Assembly: GCA_933822405.4 (NCBI GenBank) | Contig: CAKOGP040002091.1 | Coordinates: 305,889-369,888 of the forward strand | Direction of reading: 5' to 3' | DNA length: 64,000 nucleotides | DNA from: Cylindrotheca closterium | Taxonomy: Eukaryota > Bacillariophyta > Bacillariophyceae > Bacillariales > Bacillariaceae | Shown here: positions 42,295-52,181 of the stretch, one piece after another | How the letters are laid out: the number at the start of each line of letters is the position of its first letter | Numbering within the stretch: position 1 is the stretch's first letter | Position numbers and translations under genes: made by a program | Notes under the pieces: generated by a model | What the model was told of the DNA's origin: nothing | Seen by the model: the letters and a program-made list of their open reading frames with translations, nothing else | Database searches by the model: none

Positions 42295-44358
42295 GCTTGT
42301 TGTATGAGGCAATATTTATGTTGACGAGCGAGAACAAATCTTCAAACAAGGATGCACTCGAGAACGGTTATTGCACCAAACCCAACAAATCCGTCAATTA
42401 CACACGATACAACCAGAGGACGCTTTCTCCGGGGTCCTTCGTTTTTTGAAAGAGCTGCTAATTTTGTTGAGTTAAATAATATGATGATTTTTAGAAGTGG
42501 CTAATATGGAATAGATACGGTAGGAATAATATATTGGCATTATTCGCGGATCGAGGTCTGCCATCGAACCTACTGCGGTTAGTATCAGGCGGTCTCGTTG
42601 TCGCTGGAAACTCTCTTCATAGACTCGACTCTCGATATGATCTCTTGACTCTGCGTCTCAGCAATGACAAGTGTGTTCATCGACACTAGCCCTTGTAGAA
42701 TTGATTCATATTTCTCTGTTTCGATAGGCAATATAACCAGCACGAATCATCAACGGCCCAAACCCTGGCTATGCCGTCACATATTTGTTGGAAGCTTGTC
42801 TTTGGCATGTTGATGTCATTGTTTCGATCAGCAACACTTTATTCGCGAGCTTGCCAACAGCAAAGCTGAGCAAACATAACGATGACAGGTGACAGGAGTC
42901 AGAAGCAAGAATTAAGAGACTGACTCCAGCAAAAGACGAATGAATGTATCGTCAATGCCCGTCGAAAGAGATCCAGCAATTCGTCGGCAGCATTATGGAT
43001 TCGGAATCGGCATTTTCGCTTTGAGATAGATGCCCCTCTGTCAGAGGTCCTGCCAATCTACACAAGTCGGACCGTTTGCTCAATTTACATTTTGGAGGAT
43101 ACCTTTGACCAGGCGACCTCTATCGCAACATTCTCATTGAAGCACTTAACATCATTCTGGAGATTATTTTCGTAGATCGGATTGCAGGAGATGAAAAGAG
43201 ATACTCAGATTCAATCGAGTAGTGGAGACTTGTCACTCTGTGAACTTTGGTGCCTGGAATTCTTGAAAATGCGAAGACTACGAGTCCCCAATGACGGCTG
43301 TGTTTTGTCTCTCAACAAGTGGAAAGAATCAAGGCATTAGAAAGAAGGTGATTATAACAGTTCCTAGCATTGCTGCGCTCTTAGTGAATGAGTGCGCACT
43401 TATCCGCATCTAACGACAAGCAAGTAGTGTGATTATTTGAACTGAATGTCAATCGACTAACTCCCTAGGGCGGAACCAAGAAACAGGAGAAATGGCAAGC
43501 ACTTCCATCCCTCAAGTCACCCATAAGAGCGAATTTTCGAATGCGTGTGCGGGCATCACACATGCATCACTTTCAAGGCAGCAAGACTACGCGAACAGGT
43601 CAAACAAGTGTGCCATTTTGCGGGCATCACACATGCGTCACTTTTCAGGCAGCAAGACTACGCGAACAGGTCAAACAAGTGTGCCGTTGTCATAACATGC
43701 GTACCGCCATGAAATAGCGCTATCCCTTCTTGTCAAATAGGCAAGCAAGTCTCCGATATTTCGCGCGCAATCCAAAAGACCAGATTCACACCACAATCTA
43801 CCAAAGTCACACCATGAATCTGCAATGCTTTTGCAAGTATCCCGTCGTCCGGCCGAATTGTTAGCCTCGCCACTCTTTCGCCAAGGTGATTGTTCGGCCA
43901 TATCGAGGAGAATACTGAATGAGACATTATTCCGCCCATGTGTACCTCCAAAATTCCTTCAAAGCTTTTCTACTTCAAAGCTTTCTTCTCAATGAAATTG
44001 ATTTGCCAAGTGCTTGCGTGCAATCCTGCATTTTTTGTTCGTTGGCGTAACTAAGAATTTCAAAATGTGGCGGGAATGAACTCACTTGCCCAAAATACCG
44101 CGACGGTTTGGCCCAATTCCATGTGATGTTAAGTATTTGTGTTCGTTTCGCGCAGGCGAGCCACTTCCGTTTTGTGGCTTCAATCACAAAAAGTGAAAAC
44201 TTGTTTGTTTCCACAATCACAGTCCCAACCTTTGTCACAATCCACTCATTGTTCTTTGAGCGTCACTTACTCGCCAATCTAAAAGCTCCAAAGAGTAGAT
44301 CATTCCACTACGAAAACCCCCCAATTTAGCGAATAAGCCCGCCATTTACACCATCATA
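42295..44358. other. Gene-poor 2-kb stretch
   Basis: No supported gene. Both strands were read for protein families, tRNA boxes and long repeats. The only structure seen is a 71-bp direct repeat at 43550-43690. Small open frames here are short and without family features. Confidence 0.4.
43550..43690. repeat. 71-bp direct tandem duplication
   Basis: Unit 1 begins CGGGCATCACACATGC at 43550 and unit 2 at 43621. They match almost perfectly through GCAAGACTACGCGAACAGG and AACAAGTGTGCC. The period of 71 is not a multiple of 3, so it is unlikely to be coding. Confidence 0.85.
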
Positions 44359-44742
44359 ATGCCCACAGCCGCTTCAGTATTTTGGTTTTTCGTGTCGATA
44401 TCTTGGATGTTCTCCTCAGGATTGGTACACGGCAACGTCGTGGAACCTCGACTATTGCGAGCCAATGCCAAAGGAGAAAGTCTGACAATTATCGAAGGCA
44501 TAGAGAGGGATTCTATTTTGAAAGAATTTCGCTTTGAAAAGAGCAGTAGCAGTCGACTGAGTACTACCCGCGAAGATGCTTGGCAACATGAAGAGGAGGG
44601 TGTTGCCTACTATTCGCGACCAGTATCCCAAGACTTTAGTTTTGATGATTCGGAAGACGAAACAGACTTTGAATCAAGGCTGGTTACGCGCACAAACACA
44701 CTTCTTCGTCATCGCAACGCTGTGTCCTTGAAAGAATCATGA
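44359..44742 (+). CDS. Small secreted protein with RLLR motif
   Basis: Single exon, 127 residues, family unknown. A clear signal peptide (residues 1-25, ending near LVHGN) precedes a mature part that is highly polar, with many Glu, Arg and Ser residues and no Cys. RLLR occurs at residues 31-34 and an acidic HEEEG stretch about 50 residues later. This recalls the RxLR-EER layout of oomycete effectors, which are also stramenopile proteins, but one short motif may be chance, and cleavage after Arg in a prosegment is a simpler reading. The ATG is used because the signal peptide starts there. Confidence 0.6.
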   Translation: MPTAASVFWFFVSISWMFSSGLVHGNVVEPRLLRANAKGESLTIIEGIERDSILKEFRFEKSSSSRLSTTREDAWQHEEEGVAYYSRPVSQDFSFDDSEDETDFESRLVTRTNTLLRHRNAVSLKES

Positions 44743-45009
44743 TGATATTCAAGTCGGGGTATTTGTTCTGCAAGAATGTGATGGCCATGGCGAATGATTT
44801 CGAGTGAGTGTGACAGTCCAATTGACGCTGTAGAATGTTCACATTTTATGATAACTAGAATACCATAGAGAAAGCTATACAGATTCAAGATTGCATAGCA
44901 TTTCACTCAACGAGCACTACATAAAAATGATAGACAATCCCATGAGACACGGAATAAACTCTCATCGTTCATGACATATAGTACAAGACATATTTTTTCA
45001 AGATTAGCG

Positions 45010-46447
45010 CTATACTTGTTGCTGTATCATGTTAGGAACCCCATTTCCATTCATGTTTCCACTACCACCACTCTTTGGATCTTTCAATATTTGTTCTCGT
45101 AGCAACCGTTGTGGAGTACTGTATCCCATAATTTCATCATAATCATCAAAGACAGGATCCGTTGGAAAGAGCCACGTATAGAGTGGTCCAATCCCAAACA
45201 CCGACGTCAATGGCACAGGTTCCTCCAAAGCATCACTCATAGTATTGGTGGCCTTTTTCTTTAGACGATCAATGGTCCCAATTCCCGTCATGAGCCCATA
45301 GACGACATTCATGACCATACTGGAGGTAAATAAAAAGGCTCCGATACTGAGCATCGTCATGATGCGGACCAATTGAATCAACACCACATTGAAAACACAA
45401 TCCTCTGCCGCACAAAAGAAATAGTTGAATCCCAGCAAAGTCAACGAATATACCGAACACGACCAAGTGTAAATCAAAAACAGGAAAAAGTGTTTCATAT
45501 TGCCAGCTCCGACGCAATTGTTCATCCATGGACAATGGTCTTGGTGGTTGAAAAAAGGAAAGGAAGAAAAAGGTCAGTTGACATCACTTTTGATTGCACA
45601 ATCAATTTTCCTCCAAGTGCACTGCTCGAAACTTACGGTCCATTTTGCTAATGCATCGATTGCAAATCCTGCAATGATGTGAGAGTGGTGGCTTGAAGGT
45701 TTGACATTGCGAGCACATGGCCAACTTATCAGCTCTTCGTTGGGCCTCGGTTGGTACTGCCGATGGTGGTACACTTCCTGGATCGGTAATACTCGTCTTG
45801 GCATGGCACGCCAATGCCATGCAACACAAAATGCTGTAGGAATATGACAGATAGACTGGAATCCCACCCGTTTGCGCTAGTAATGTAATGGTCACCATGG
45901 AATAGGCCATTAATACCCACACCATCATGGCCATGATGGTCCCCGCGGGATCGGATCGATTCATCCAAATCCCATGCTCATCGCCTGTCCCCAAACTACA
46001 GGACCACGACATGTCATTGAAATTGTCTCGATAATATTTCGCACCTGGTCCTTCGTCTTGCAAGACTCGTCGATTGGAACAACAATCCGGCATTCCCGAA
46101 AAATAGACAGATGGCTGTCCTCCCAAAGATTTTTTGTATTCGTCGTCCATCATCATGGCCCCACCAGTAGCTGGTCCGTAACCTCCATTGCCATACGACT
46201 CCAAATGAACTGGTGCATTCTGAGAAGAGATAGTAGAGAGATGGATAAGTGCATGCATGCGTGTATGTATGTATGTATGTATATTTGAGATCCAATCAAA
46301 ACACATGATGGAAGGATTGATAGTAGCTCAACATGCACACAATGTACCTACAGGATCGTCTCGATACGGTGTTTCACCTCCTATTCCTCTATACCGGACA
46401 TCTTGCGACCGAATATTTGGACCATGTTCTGTTATCGTGTGCGACAT
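45010..46447 (-). CDS. DHHC palmitoyltransferase, paralog A
   Basis: Exons 46447-46352, 46219-45637 and 45539-45010 give 402 residues. The open frame of the middle exon has no usable ATG, so the first exon (MSHTITEHGPNI...) is added; phases agree. The zinc-binding Cys-rich domain reads CSQCQTFKPPLSHHCRICNR, then [20 protein letters not shown], with the catalytic Cys in DHHC. The intron falls between the Asp and the first His of DHHC. Two membrane segments lie before and two after this domain (four total), the usual topology with the catalytic domain on the cytosolic side. A region after it (TGIGTIDRLKKKA, then DPVFDDYDEIMGY) is shared with the second DHHC gene at 59-60 kb. It attaches palmitate to protein Cys at Golgi or endomembranes. 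Confidence 0.92.
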
Positions 46448-46794
46448 TGTGATGGCTCCAACAATCAACTACAGCGTTGCTATTGATTGTTGTTGATTCT
46501 ATTGTTGTTTTTGCGTAGTTTGCCACCGTGTCGTGAGCAATTGGAAGGCTCCAATGCAATGATGTACGAGGTGTTGTTATGTGTAACACATGTGAACACA
46601 ACGGTTGAGGTTTAGAGGGCGATCGGATGGGTCGACGTTTCCACAATCAAATTTTCAAACGCATTGTGTCCACCTGCCGTCCTTTCGTCTACGTCCATTG
46701 GCGTACATCTAACGCATAAACAACGTGTCTATGCTTCTCCCATTCTCCATTAGCTCAAAATGGACCACCTCTTCCACCCAAACCCAAATTTTGA
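46448..46794. promoter_or_regulatory. Divergent promoter region, DHHC-A and APRT genes
   Basis: 347 bp between divergent starts; no gene. TTG/TTGTT-rich around 46480-46510. No clear TATA element. Confidence 0.4.
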
Positions 46795-47565
46795 ATGACA
46801 GTCAAACTCGTATTGTCATTGTTATTGTTTGCTTGCTTTGCACAATCGTCAACTGCTCAAACTTGTGCCTTTTCTAACAACAATCACAACAATAACAACA
46901 CTAGTAGAATGTCCACCAACAACAAATACGCCCAAGATGGCCCCGAAGCCAAGGAAATCGCCCAATACCTTCCGTATTTCCCCTTCAAGGGAATCCCTCG
47001 ATTCTACGACATTGGTGGCTTTCTGTACGAACCTGCCATCTTTCAAAAGATTGTCGACATCTTTGTCGAACGCTATTCGGTCCTTCAGATTGATGTCATT
47101 GCTGGACTCGATGCGCGTGGATTTGTCCTGGGACCTCCCATTGCGCTAGCCTTGAAGAAACCCTTTGTCATGATGCGCAAGGCCGGCAAAATGCCCAACA
47201 CGATTTGCAGTGACGATTACAAGACGGAATACGGAAACCGCAGTGGAATGACTCTCCAAAAGGACAAGATTACAGAAGGCCAACGTGTCTTGATTATTGA
47301 TGATTTGGTCGCTACGGGAGGAACCTTGTCCAGCGCCATTTCCTTGGTCAAGATGCTCAAGGGAACGGTCGTCGAATGTGCCTGCGTGGTCGAACTCAAA
47401 ATGTTTGTCGATCCACCAGCCGACAGTGGACTTCCTTCTCGCACTAAGCTCTTCAAGGATCTTGGACACGATGGTATTCCTGTCTGGGGATTGATCAGTG
47501 AGGATGTCTTGACCAACGAAGCCAAGCTTCCTGATGGATATGTCGACGATGGAGAGGAGCATTAG
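46795..47565 (+). CDS. apt: Adenine phosphoribosyltransferase with N-terminal signal peptide
   Basis: Single exon, 256 residues. The type I PRTase motifs are DARGF (106-110), the RKAGKMP loop (128-134) and the PRPP-binding VLIIDDLVATGGT (165-177). The enzyme converts adenine and PRPP to AMP in purine salvage. Unusually, residues 1-21 form a clear signal peptide (LVLSLLLFACFAQSSTAQT) followed by an Asn/His-rich linker, which adds ~38 residues before a second Met (ATG at 46909) where typical APRTs start. Use of the second ATG would give a cytosolic enzyme. Either the enzyme is sent to the endomembrane system or plastid, or two starts yield two locations. Confidence 0.92.
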   Translation: MTVKLVLSLLLFACFAQSSTAQTCAFSNNNHNNNNTSRMSTNNKYAQDGPEAKEIAQYLPYFPFKGIPRFYDIGGFLYEPAIFQKIVDIFVERYSVLQIDVIAGLDARGFVLGPPIALALKKPFVMMRKAGKMPNTICSDDYKTEYGNRSGMTLQKDKITEGQRVLIIDDLVATGGTLSSAISLVKMLKGTVVECACVVELKMFVDPPADSGLPSRTKLFKDLGHDGIPVWGLISEDVLTNEAKLPDGYVDDGEEH

Positions 47566-47818
47566 ATGAAGTGAATCAATGATTGAATCAATGATTGAAT
47601 CGATTGAATAGACGATTGCCTTCTATGGTTACCCATTCCATGATATTTTTGCAATCTATTGATGCATAATTTAAATTTTTGTTGATAGATTAAAATCGAT
47701 TGCTATTTTTGGTGAAGTCGTCTATTTAAAATCATCATGTGCATCATAAAATGCATCATCAATCCTACTGTAGATATTACAATGTAATAAACCCATCTCT
47801 GGTTAGCAGCATATATTA

Positions 47819-49496
47819 TTATAGATTGACACTCCACCTCCCACTATTGTCATGCTCGTCGCGACTACTTACATTGGAACCTACTGCACCGTACCCTCCT
47901 GTCTTCAATGGATCCTCCTCCTCTTCGAGTAACAGTTTGGTCTGGCTTTCGGTTGGTTCGTCCACTCGGAGTTTGCAGTAGAGCCTTTGAATGGTCGATC
48001 CAAGTATGAAGAGTATTCCGACCACCAGTATTGCTGGAAGGATTGTGGAAAAGGAATCCAAGTTGTACACGCTGGCACGACCACTGGTTCCAATTGCTCC
48101 CATTGCTGGCGTGTAGTGATTCTTGTATTGGGCATGCATGTTGCTGTAACAATCCAGTTTGTTGGTGACAAATCGAGGGTTTCCCAGCACCCGTTGCCGC
48201 CAATTGGCCATGACTTTCGGAACCGACGAAATCCGTGTGTCTCCAAAACCAACTCCTGCCCACATGGGTTGGGAATTCCAATCGCAATTGATGTACGACC
48301 ACATTCCAATATCATATTCTTCAATCAAATCCAAAGTGGGTTGGAACCATAGATCCCAAATGTCCATGTCATCTTTGTCATCAAAGTCAACAGGTGGTTG
48401 ATTTTCGAAAAACATGCCACCAAAGGGAGTGGATTCGGCAATCATGATTGGTTTGTCATGATCTCGAGCAAAATCCAAGACTTCTTGCACTTGTGCCAAG
48501 GTTCCTCCCGCAAAGTCGCCATTCGCCTTTTCATTGGCCCATGGATACAATTGTTGAAAGATGGAAACACCGACCCAGTCGACGTATTTGTCTCCAGGAT
48601 AAAAGTCTGCCAACGGTGCTACCTTGGGAGCTGCCCAAGAATGCCACACAAAGGATACGACGCGATGACAGCCCGGTATGGAAAGTTGGACTTCGCAGGC
48701 TTGGACTAAATATTGAAAGGCTTGTTGATAAACAAGAGGGTCACTGGAATAGCCAAACCAAGGATTGTCGAATTCTAAAAGCAACATGACGAATCAAGAC
48801 AAAACATAAGTACGAGCATGAGCATAGGGCGGGGGGCAGCAACACAAACGCAATCCAGCATCCTCGTCAGCATCATCAATTCGTACCATATCCTACCCTC
48901 AAGAATACTTTCGGTACGTGCAATTTTTGGAGTTCCTTGTACATTTCTTTGATTTGCAGGTCCAACGCTCCATCGACAATGTCTTCACAACCGGCCGTCC
49001 CATTCAACCACAAACCAATTTGAATGCCGGATTTTGGAAAAGCCTCCTGCAAGGCATCAGCATATTCAATTCCACTCCCATAGTCGACGGGTTCCGCCAA
49101 TCCTCTCAGTTCTTGAATGTCCGTGTAAAACATGGTGGCCGCGGGGTCGAAGGATGACAATGGGCGCATACTAATAATAGATGAATGAATGAATGAATGG
49201 TGGGAGAAAGAAGATGATGTCAACAGTCGTGAGATCATTTCACAGAATGAATCAATCAACCAATCAATCTAACGGATACATGCAAAACCTGCGAGACGAT
49301 ACATTCCGCAATCAAGCGTACCTATTATCTTCCAAACTAGCATTATATTGACTCAGAAGATATTCTTCGATGGAGAAGAAATCTTGACCGATCGTCAGAT
49401 ATGTTTTTCCAGGAGGAGGTCGACACGAGGTGTCTGGCTGCCATAATGGCTGCTTCGGTTTCGATTTCTTCATATTGCCTTTCTCTTGTGTAGGAG
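47819..49496 (-). CDS. GH26-like glycoside hydrolase, membrane-anchored
   Basis: Exons seen are 49496-49322, 49170-48887 and 48774-47819, with good phases; an upstream first exon is needed because the only early ATG (49473) is not followed by a signal peptide. The catalytic barrel shows LRVGYEFDNPWFGYSS, similar to the acid/base Glu segment of GH26 mannanases, and KPIMIAESTPFGG for the nucleophile. The acid/base Glu codon is formed across the last splice junction. YPGDKYVDWVGVSIFQQLYPW is a typical barrel strand of clan GH-A. A single transmembrane helix (TILPAILVVGILFILGS) and a short cytosolic tail follow, so this should be a type I membrane enzyme acting on extracellular or vacuolar beta-glycans, perhaps mannan. 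Exact family and 5' end are uncertain. Confidence 0.78.
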
Positions 49497-49770
49497 CTGT
49501 GCGGGAAGAAAATGTTTGATTTGGAAAGTAGTGAGCAAAAGTGAAGCGGTATAGGTAAGGCTTATAATGCGAAGACCTTCATTCAATCGATCAAAATCCT
49601 GAAGATGTCGAAGGCTACTCGACTCCTTCGAATGCAATACCCTACAACATCCTCACGTCCTATTGAGTTTGTGTTGGCTTATTGTTGGTTGACTTTGCCT
49701 TGCACGCAAACGCAACTTCGTACTGGTAGTACCAGACGACTCAAATCAAAGAAAGAAAGATTGCTACAGA

Positions 49771-50082
49771 ATGGAAGAGGAAGACGAACTCTATGGAGAC
49801 CTTGGAGAAATAGACAAAAAAAACACTCCAGCTACACCCTCCACGAGCGCCAGTCCCATGGTGGCAGCCTCTTCCAAAACCTCTTCACTGAAATCCCCAC
49901 CTCCAGGTTCCATCATGGCACAACAACTCGAAGAAAAGGTAAAGGCATTGGAGGCAGAAAACCTGACATTGAAACGAAACATGGGCATGTTGTACCGGAC
50001 TGCCCGACGAGAAATCGATCGAAAAGACAGGCAAATTGCAGAGTTGATGGCCGAGCTGGACGAGACAAAGAAGAAATCTTGA
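49771..50082 (+). CDS. Small coiled-coil protein
   Basis: Single exon, 103 residues, divergent from the glycosidase gene. It begins MEEEDELYGDLGEI, acidic, then a Ser/Thr/Pro-rich linker (about 17-48), and ends in a coiled coil (about 49-100) with LEEKVKALEAENLTLKRN and ARREIDRKDRQIAELMAELDE heptads. No membrane segment. I do not recognise the family; the small acidic head with a coiled coil suits a subunit of a larger complex. A longer overlapping frame from 49605 was rejected because its product has no domain features. Confidence 0.6.
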   Translation: MEEEDELYGDLGEIDKKNTPATPSTSASPMVAASSKTSSLKSPPPGSIMAQQLEEKVKALEAENLTLKRNMGMLYRTARREIDRKDRQIAELMAELDETKKKS

Positions 50083-51343
50083 ATGTGGTTATCTCGTGTT
50101 AGATTATGACTTGCCATGCAGATGGCCTCTCTTCCTATCAAGTCGTCCTAAATTGGAAACTTTTCCAAAATGAGCGCCAGGACTTGAGAACCCACAGTAA
50201 CTATTTGAATGGTAGACCAGGCACGATTCGGCACTAGCGGAAACAGTTACATAGCGAACAAAGAAACATTTCCGATAAAAAGGAAAGCCGTGTTCTCTCC
50301 TTCAGAGACTTGTGAGAAGCTTTTGCAGTGGATGTACGAAGTTTACGCCCAATTGGCCTACCGTATACCGCCCGGGGGTATGGGTTCTATGAGCTTCCAT
50401 GATAGAATGTCTGGCGCGAACGCCTCACTCTTCACAGAGAAAGAGTACTATAGTACGAGTACTGGATTGAAACAGGGAAATGGTACATGGTACTGTCGTC
50501 CTTCAATAACTCCTCCGCGGCAATCCAATCAAGCAGCGTCATCCGAAAAGATCATGCACCTACGCTTATACCTGCTTCAAAGTCACACTCTCTTGGTGTC
50601 ACCGGCATGTTATGTCATCAACACCTTTTTGTGTGGTCGGCTTTGTTTTGGTTGATACTGGCGAATCATTTGAGCCGATGACACTAGGCAGTCTTTATAT
50701 TGGAAAAACTACAGTAGTATTTCATAAGACGTAGTAGTAGAACCGGGTGATGTTATCTTTCCAGCCTACTAGCTACTGTAGTTAGTTGTAGATAGGTAGT
50801 GTGGCAACTGAATCTACCGGTAGGTGCCAAACGATGGTACCACCAGGGGACAGTACCTGGTACAGTGGGGCTACTCTACCCTCTGCTAGCCTGTACTCAA
50901 GAGGAGTACTTTACCGGTAGGTATCTGCAGTTGCATTCAGAAATGGTGCTGAAATGCGGTTGGCGAGTGAGAAGTTAGCGGATGTGTTTTTAATTGTTTT
51001 CAGAAATCACTCTTGGTGCAATAAATTAAAAACGGTATTGGGGAGAGTCACTAAGCAAAAGTGATCTCAGACATCTAGGGCCATGTTCGAAGAAATGGGT
51101 ATTTTGGACTGTCCCTAAGTAAATGAGTTGTCAAAATATCGGAAGACATCTAAGTAGACGGTTTGGAATGTTCGAAATGTTCTATTTCCCACAGGAGTGG
51201 AACTATTTTTTATTTGAAAGCATTTCTGTGCTCATCGCGTTACATTTTCTCAATCTACACTTTCAACCTCGTCACATAAATTTGTTACTTTGTGTCTCAT
51301 CATTGCCTTGCTAAACAGAGCAACAATTACACAACCCCACACA
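50083..51343. other. Gap with GTAC-rich palindromes
   Basis: No supported gene. Contains several GTAC-centred motifs (50448-50497, 50815-50885, 50920-50931), including TACCGGTAGG twice (about 50816 and 50922), as well as GAGTACT/AGTACTC. The frame 50209-50655 is considered spurious. Confidence 0.45.
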
Positions 51344-52012
51344 ATGTCAAACCATCCTAGTTCCACAGGCAGCAAACATGCACCAGACGAGGACAGAAAG
51401 AATGTTTCTCGACGACGAAGAAGAGATGGTGAAGGGAAGAATGACCAGGAAACCAAAGCAGTGCGATTTCATGGACTTGTCCAGCGTCGTAGCTTCCAAT
51501 GCGTTGCCGAGGAGGATCGCGAGAATCTCTGGTACACATCTGAAGATTATGATCAAGCGCGGAAACGAGAAGACGCACTTCAACAGTATGTTTCATCCAA
51601 CAAACAGGTTTACCGTTCCATACGAGAAAACTTGAATGCGGAAGGAGTTGTGACGGACCAGCAACAATCGAGGCTAAAAGACGCCATTGAGGCATCCACC
51701 AACGCGGTCCTCGAGGAGCAAGAAGAGCAAGAATTTGCATTCCACGGAAAGAGAAAAGACTTTTCTCTGGATTTCAAAAAGATTGCAAAAGCCTACCGCT
51801 CACACTCGGAAAAGGCCTTGAAAGAAGCACAACGCCGAGCGGAACGGCATGAAAAGCACTTGGAAGCCATCGGTGGAATGAATATGTCAGGTTATTCGTC
51901 ACCGTCTTCACCTTCCACAAGGAAAGGAATTCTACGAAGGAAAACGCCAAAAAAGTCATCGAAGAGGGAAATTCCAAGGCCTCCTGTACATTTGCAGGCA
52001 ATATCTGTGTAG
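51344..52012 (+). CDS. Diatom WYTSEDY-type protein of unknown function
   Basis: Single exon, 222 residues when started at the ATG at 51344 (ACACAATGTC); the longer open frame before it begins with a non-ATG codon. Conserved part: KAVRFHGLVQRRS, then ENLWYTSEDYDQARKREDALQQYV, an Asp/Gln/Arg region, and a Lys/Glu-rich helix of SHSEKALKEAQRRAERHEKHLE. 'WY(T/S)..DY' motif proteins are frequent in diatom genomes, with no known function. The C-terminus is basic (GILRRKTPKKSSKRE). It looks soluble and helical. Confidence 0.7.
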   Translation: MSNHPSSTGSKHAPDEDRKNVSRRRRRDGEGKNDQETKAVRFHGLVQRRSFQCVAEEDRENLWYTSEDYDQARKREDALQQYVSSNKQVYRSIRENLNAEGVVTDQQQSRLKDAIEASTNAVLEEQEEQEFAFHGKRKDFSLDFKKIAKAYRSHSEKALKEAQRRAERHEKHLEAIGGMNMSGYSSPSSPSTRKGILRRKTPKKSSKREIPRPPVHLQAISV

Positions 52013-52181
52013 CTAGTGGTGACAGTCACCGCATCTCGTCTCTGCTGCCTAACCTGTAAATAATAGAAAGAGAATAAAGAACAATGCACGCACAATTATT
52101 GAAGCTGAATAATTTGAGACCTTAGCAACAATTCCTCTATTAGTACAGTAGGACTACTGGTTATAGCATGTACTGTTTGCC

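Noticed and set aside
43492..43695. 67-residue open frame over the 71-bp repeat
   Set aside because: The repeat period is not a multiple of 3, so the two units are read in different frames; this is not expected of a real repeated peptide.
49605..50102. 165-residue open frame overlapping the coiled-coil gene
   Set aside because: The other frame has a clear coiled coil and its own ATG at 49771; this one is Arg-rich and random.
50209..50655. 148-residue plus-strand open frame
   Set aside because: Starts at a plain ATG, but the product is compositionally random, includes GTAC palindrome sequence in its coding part, and matches nothing.
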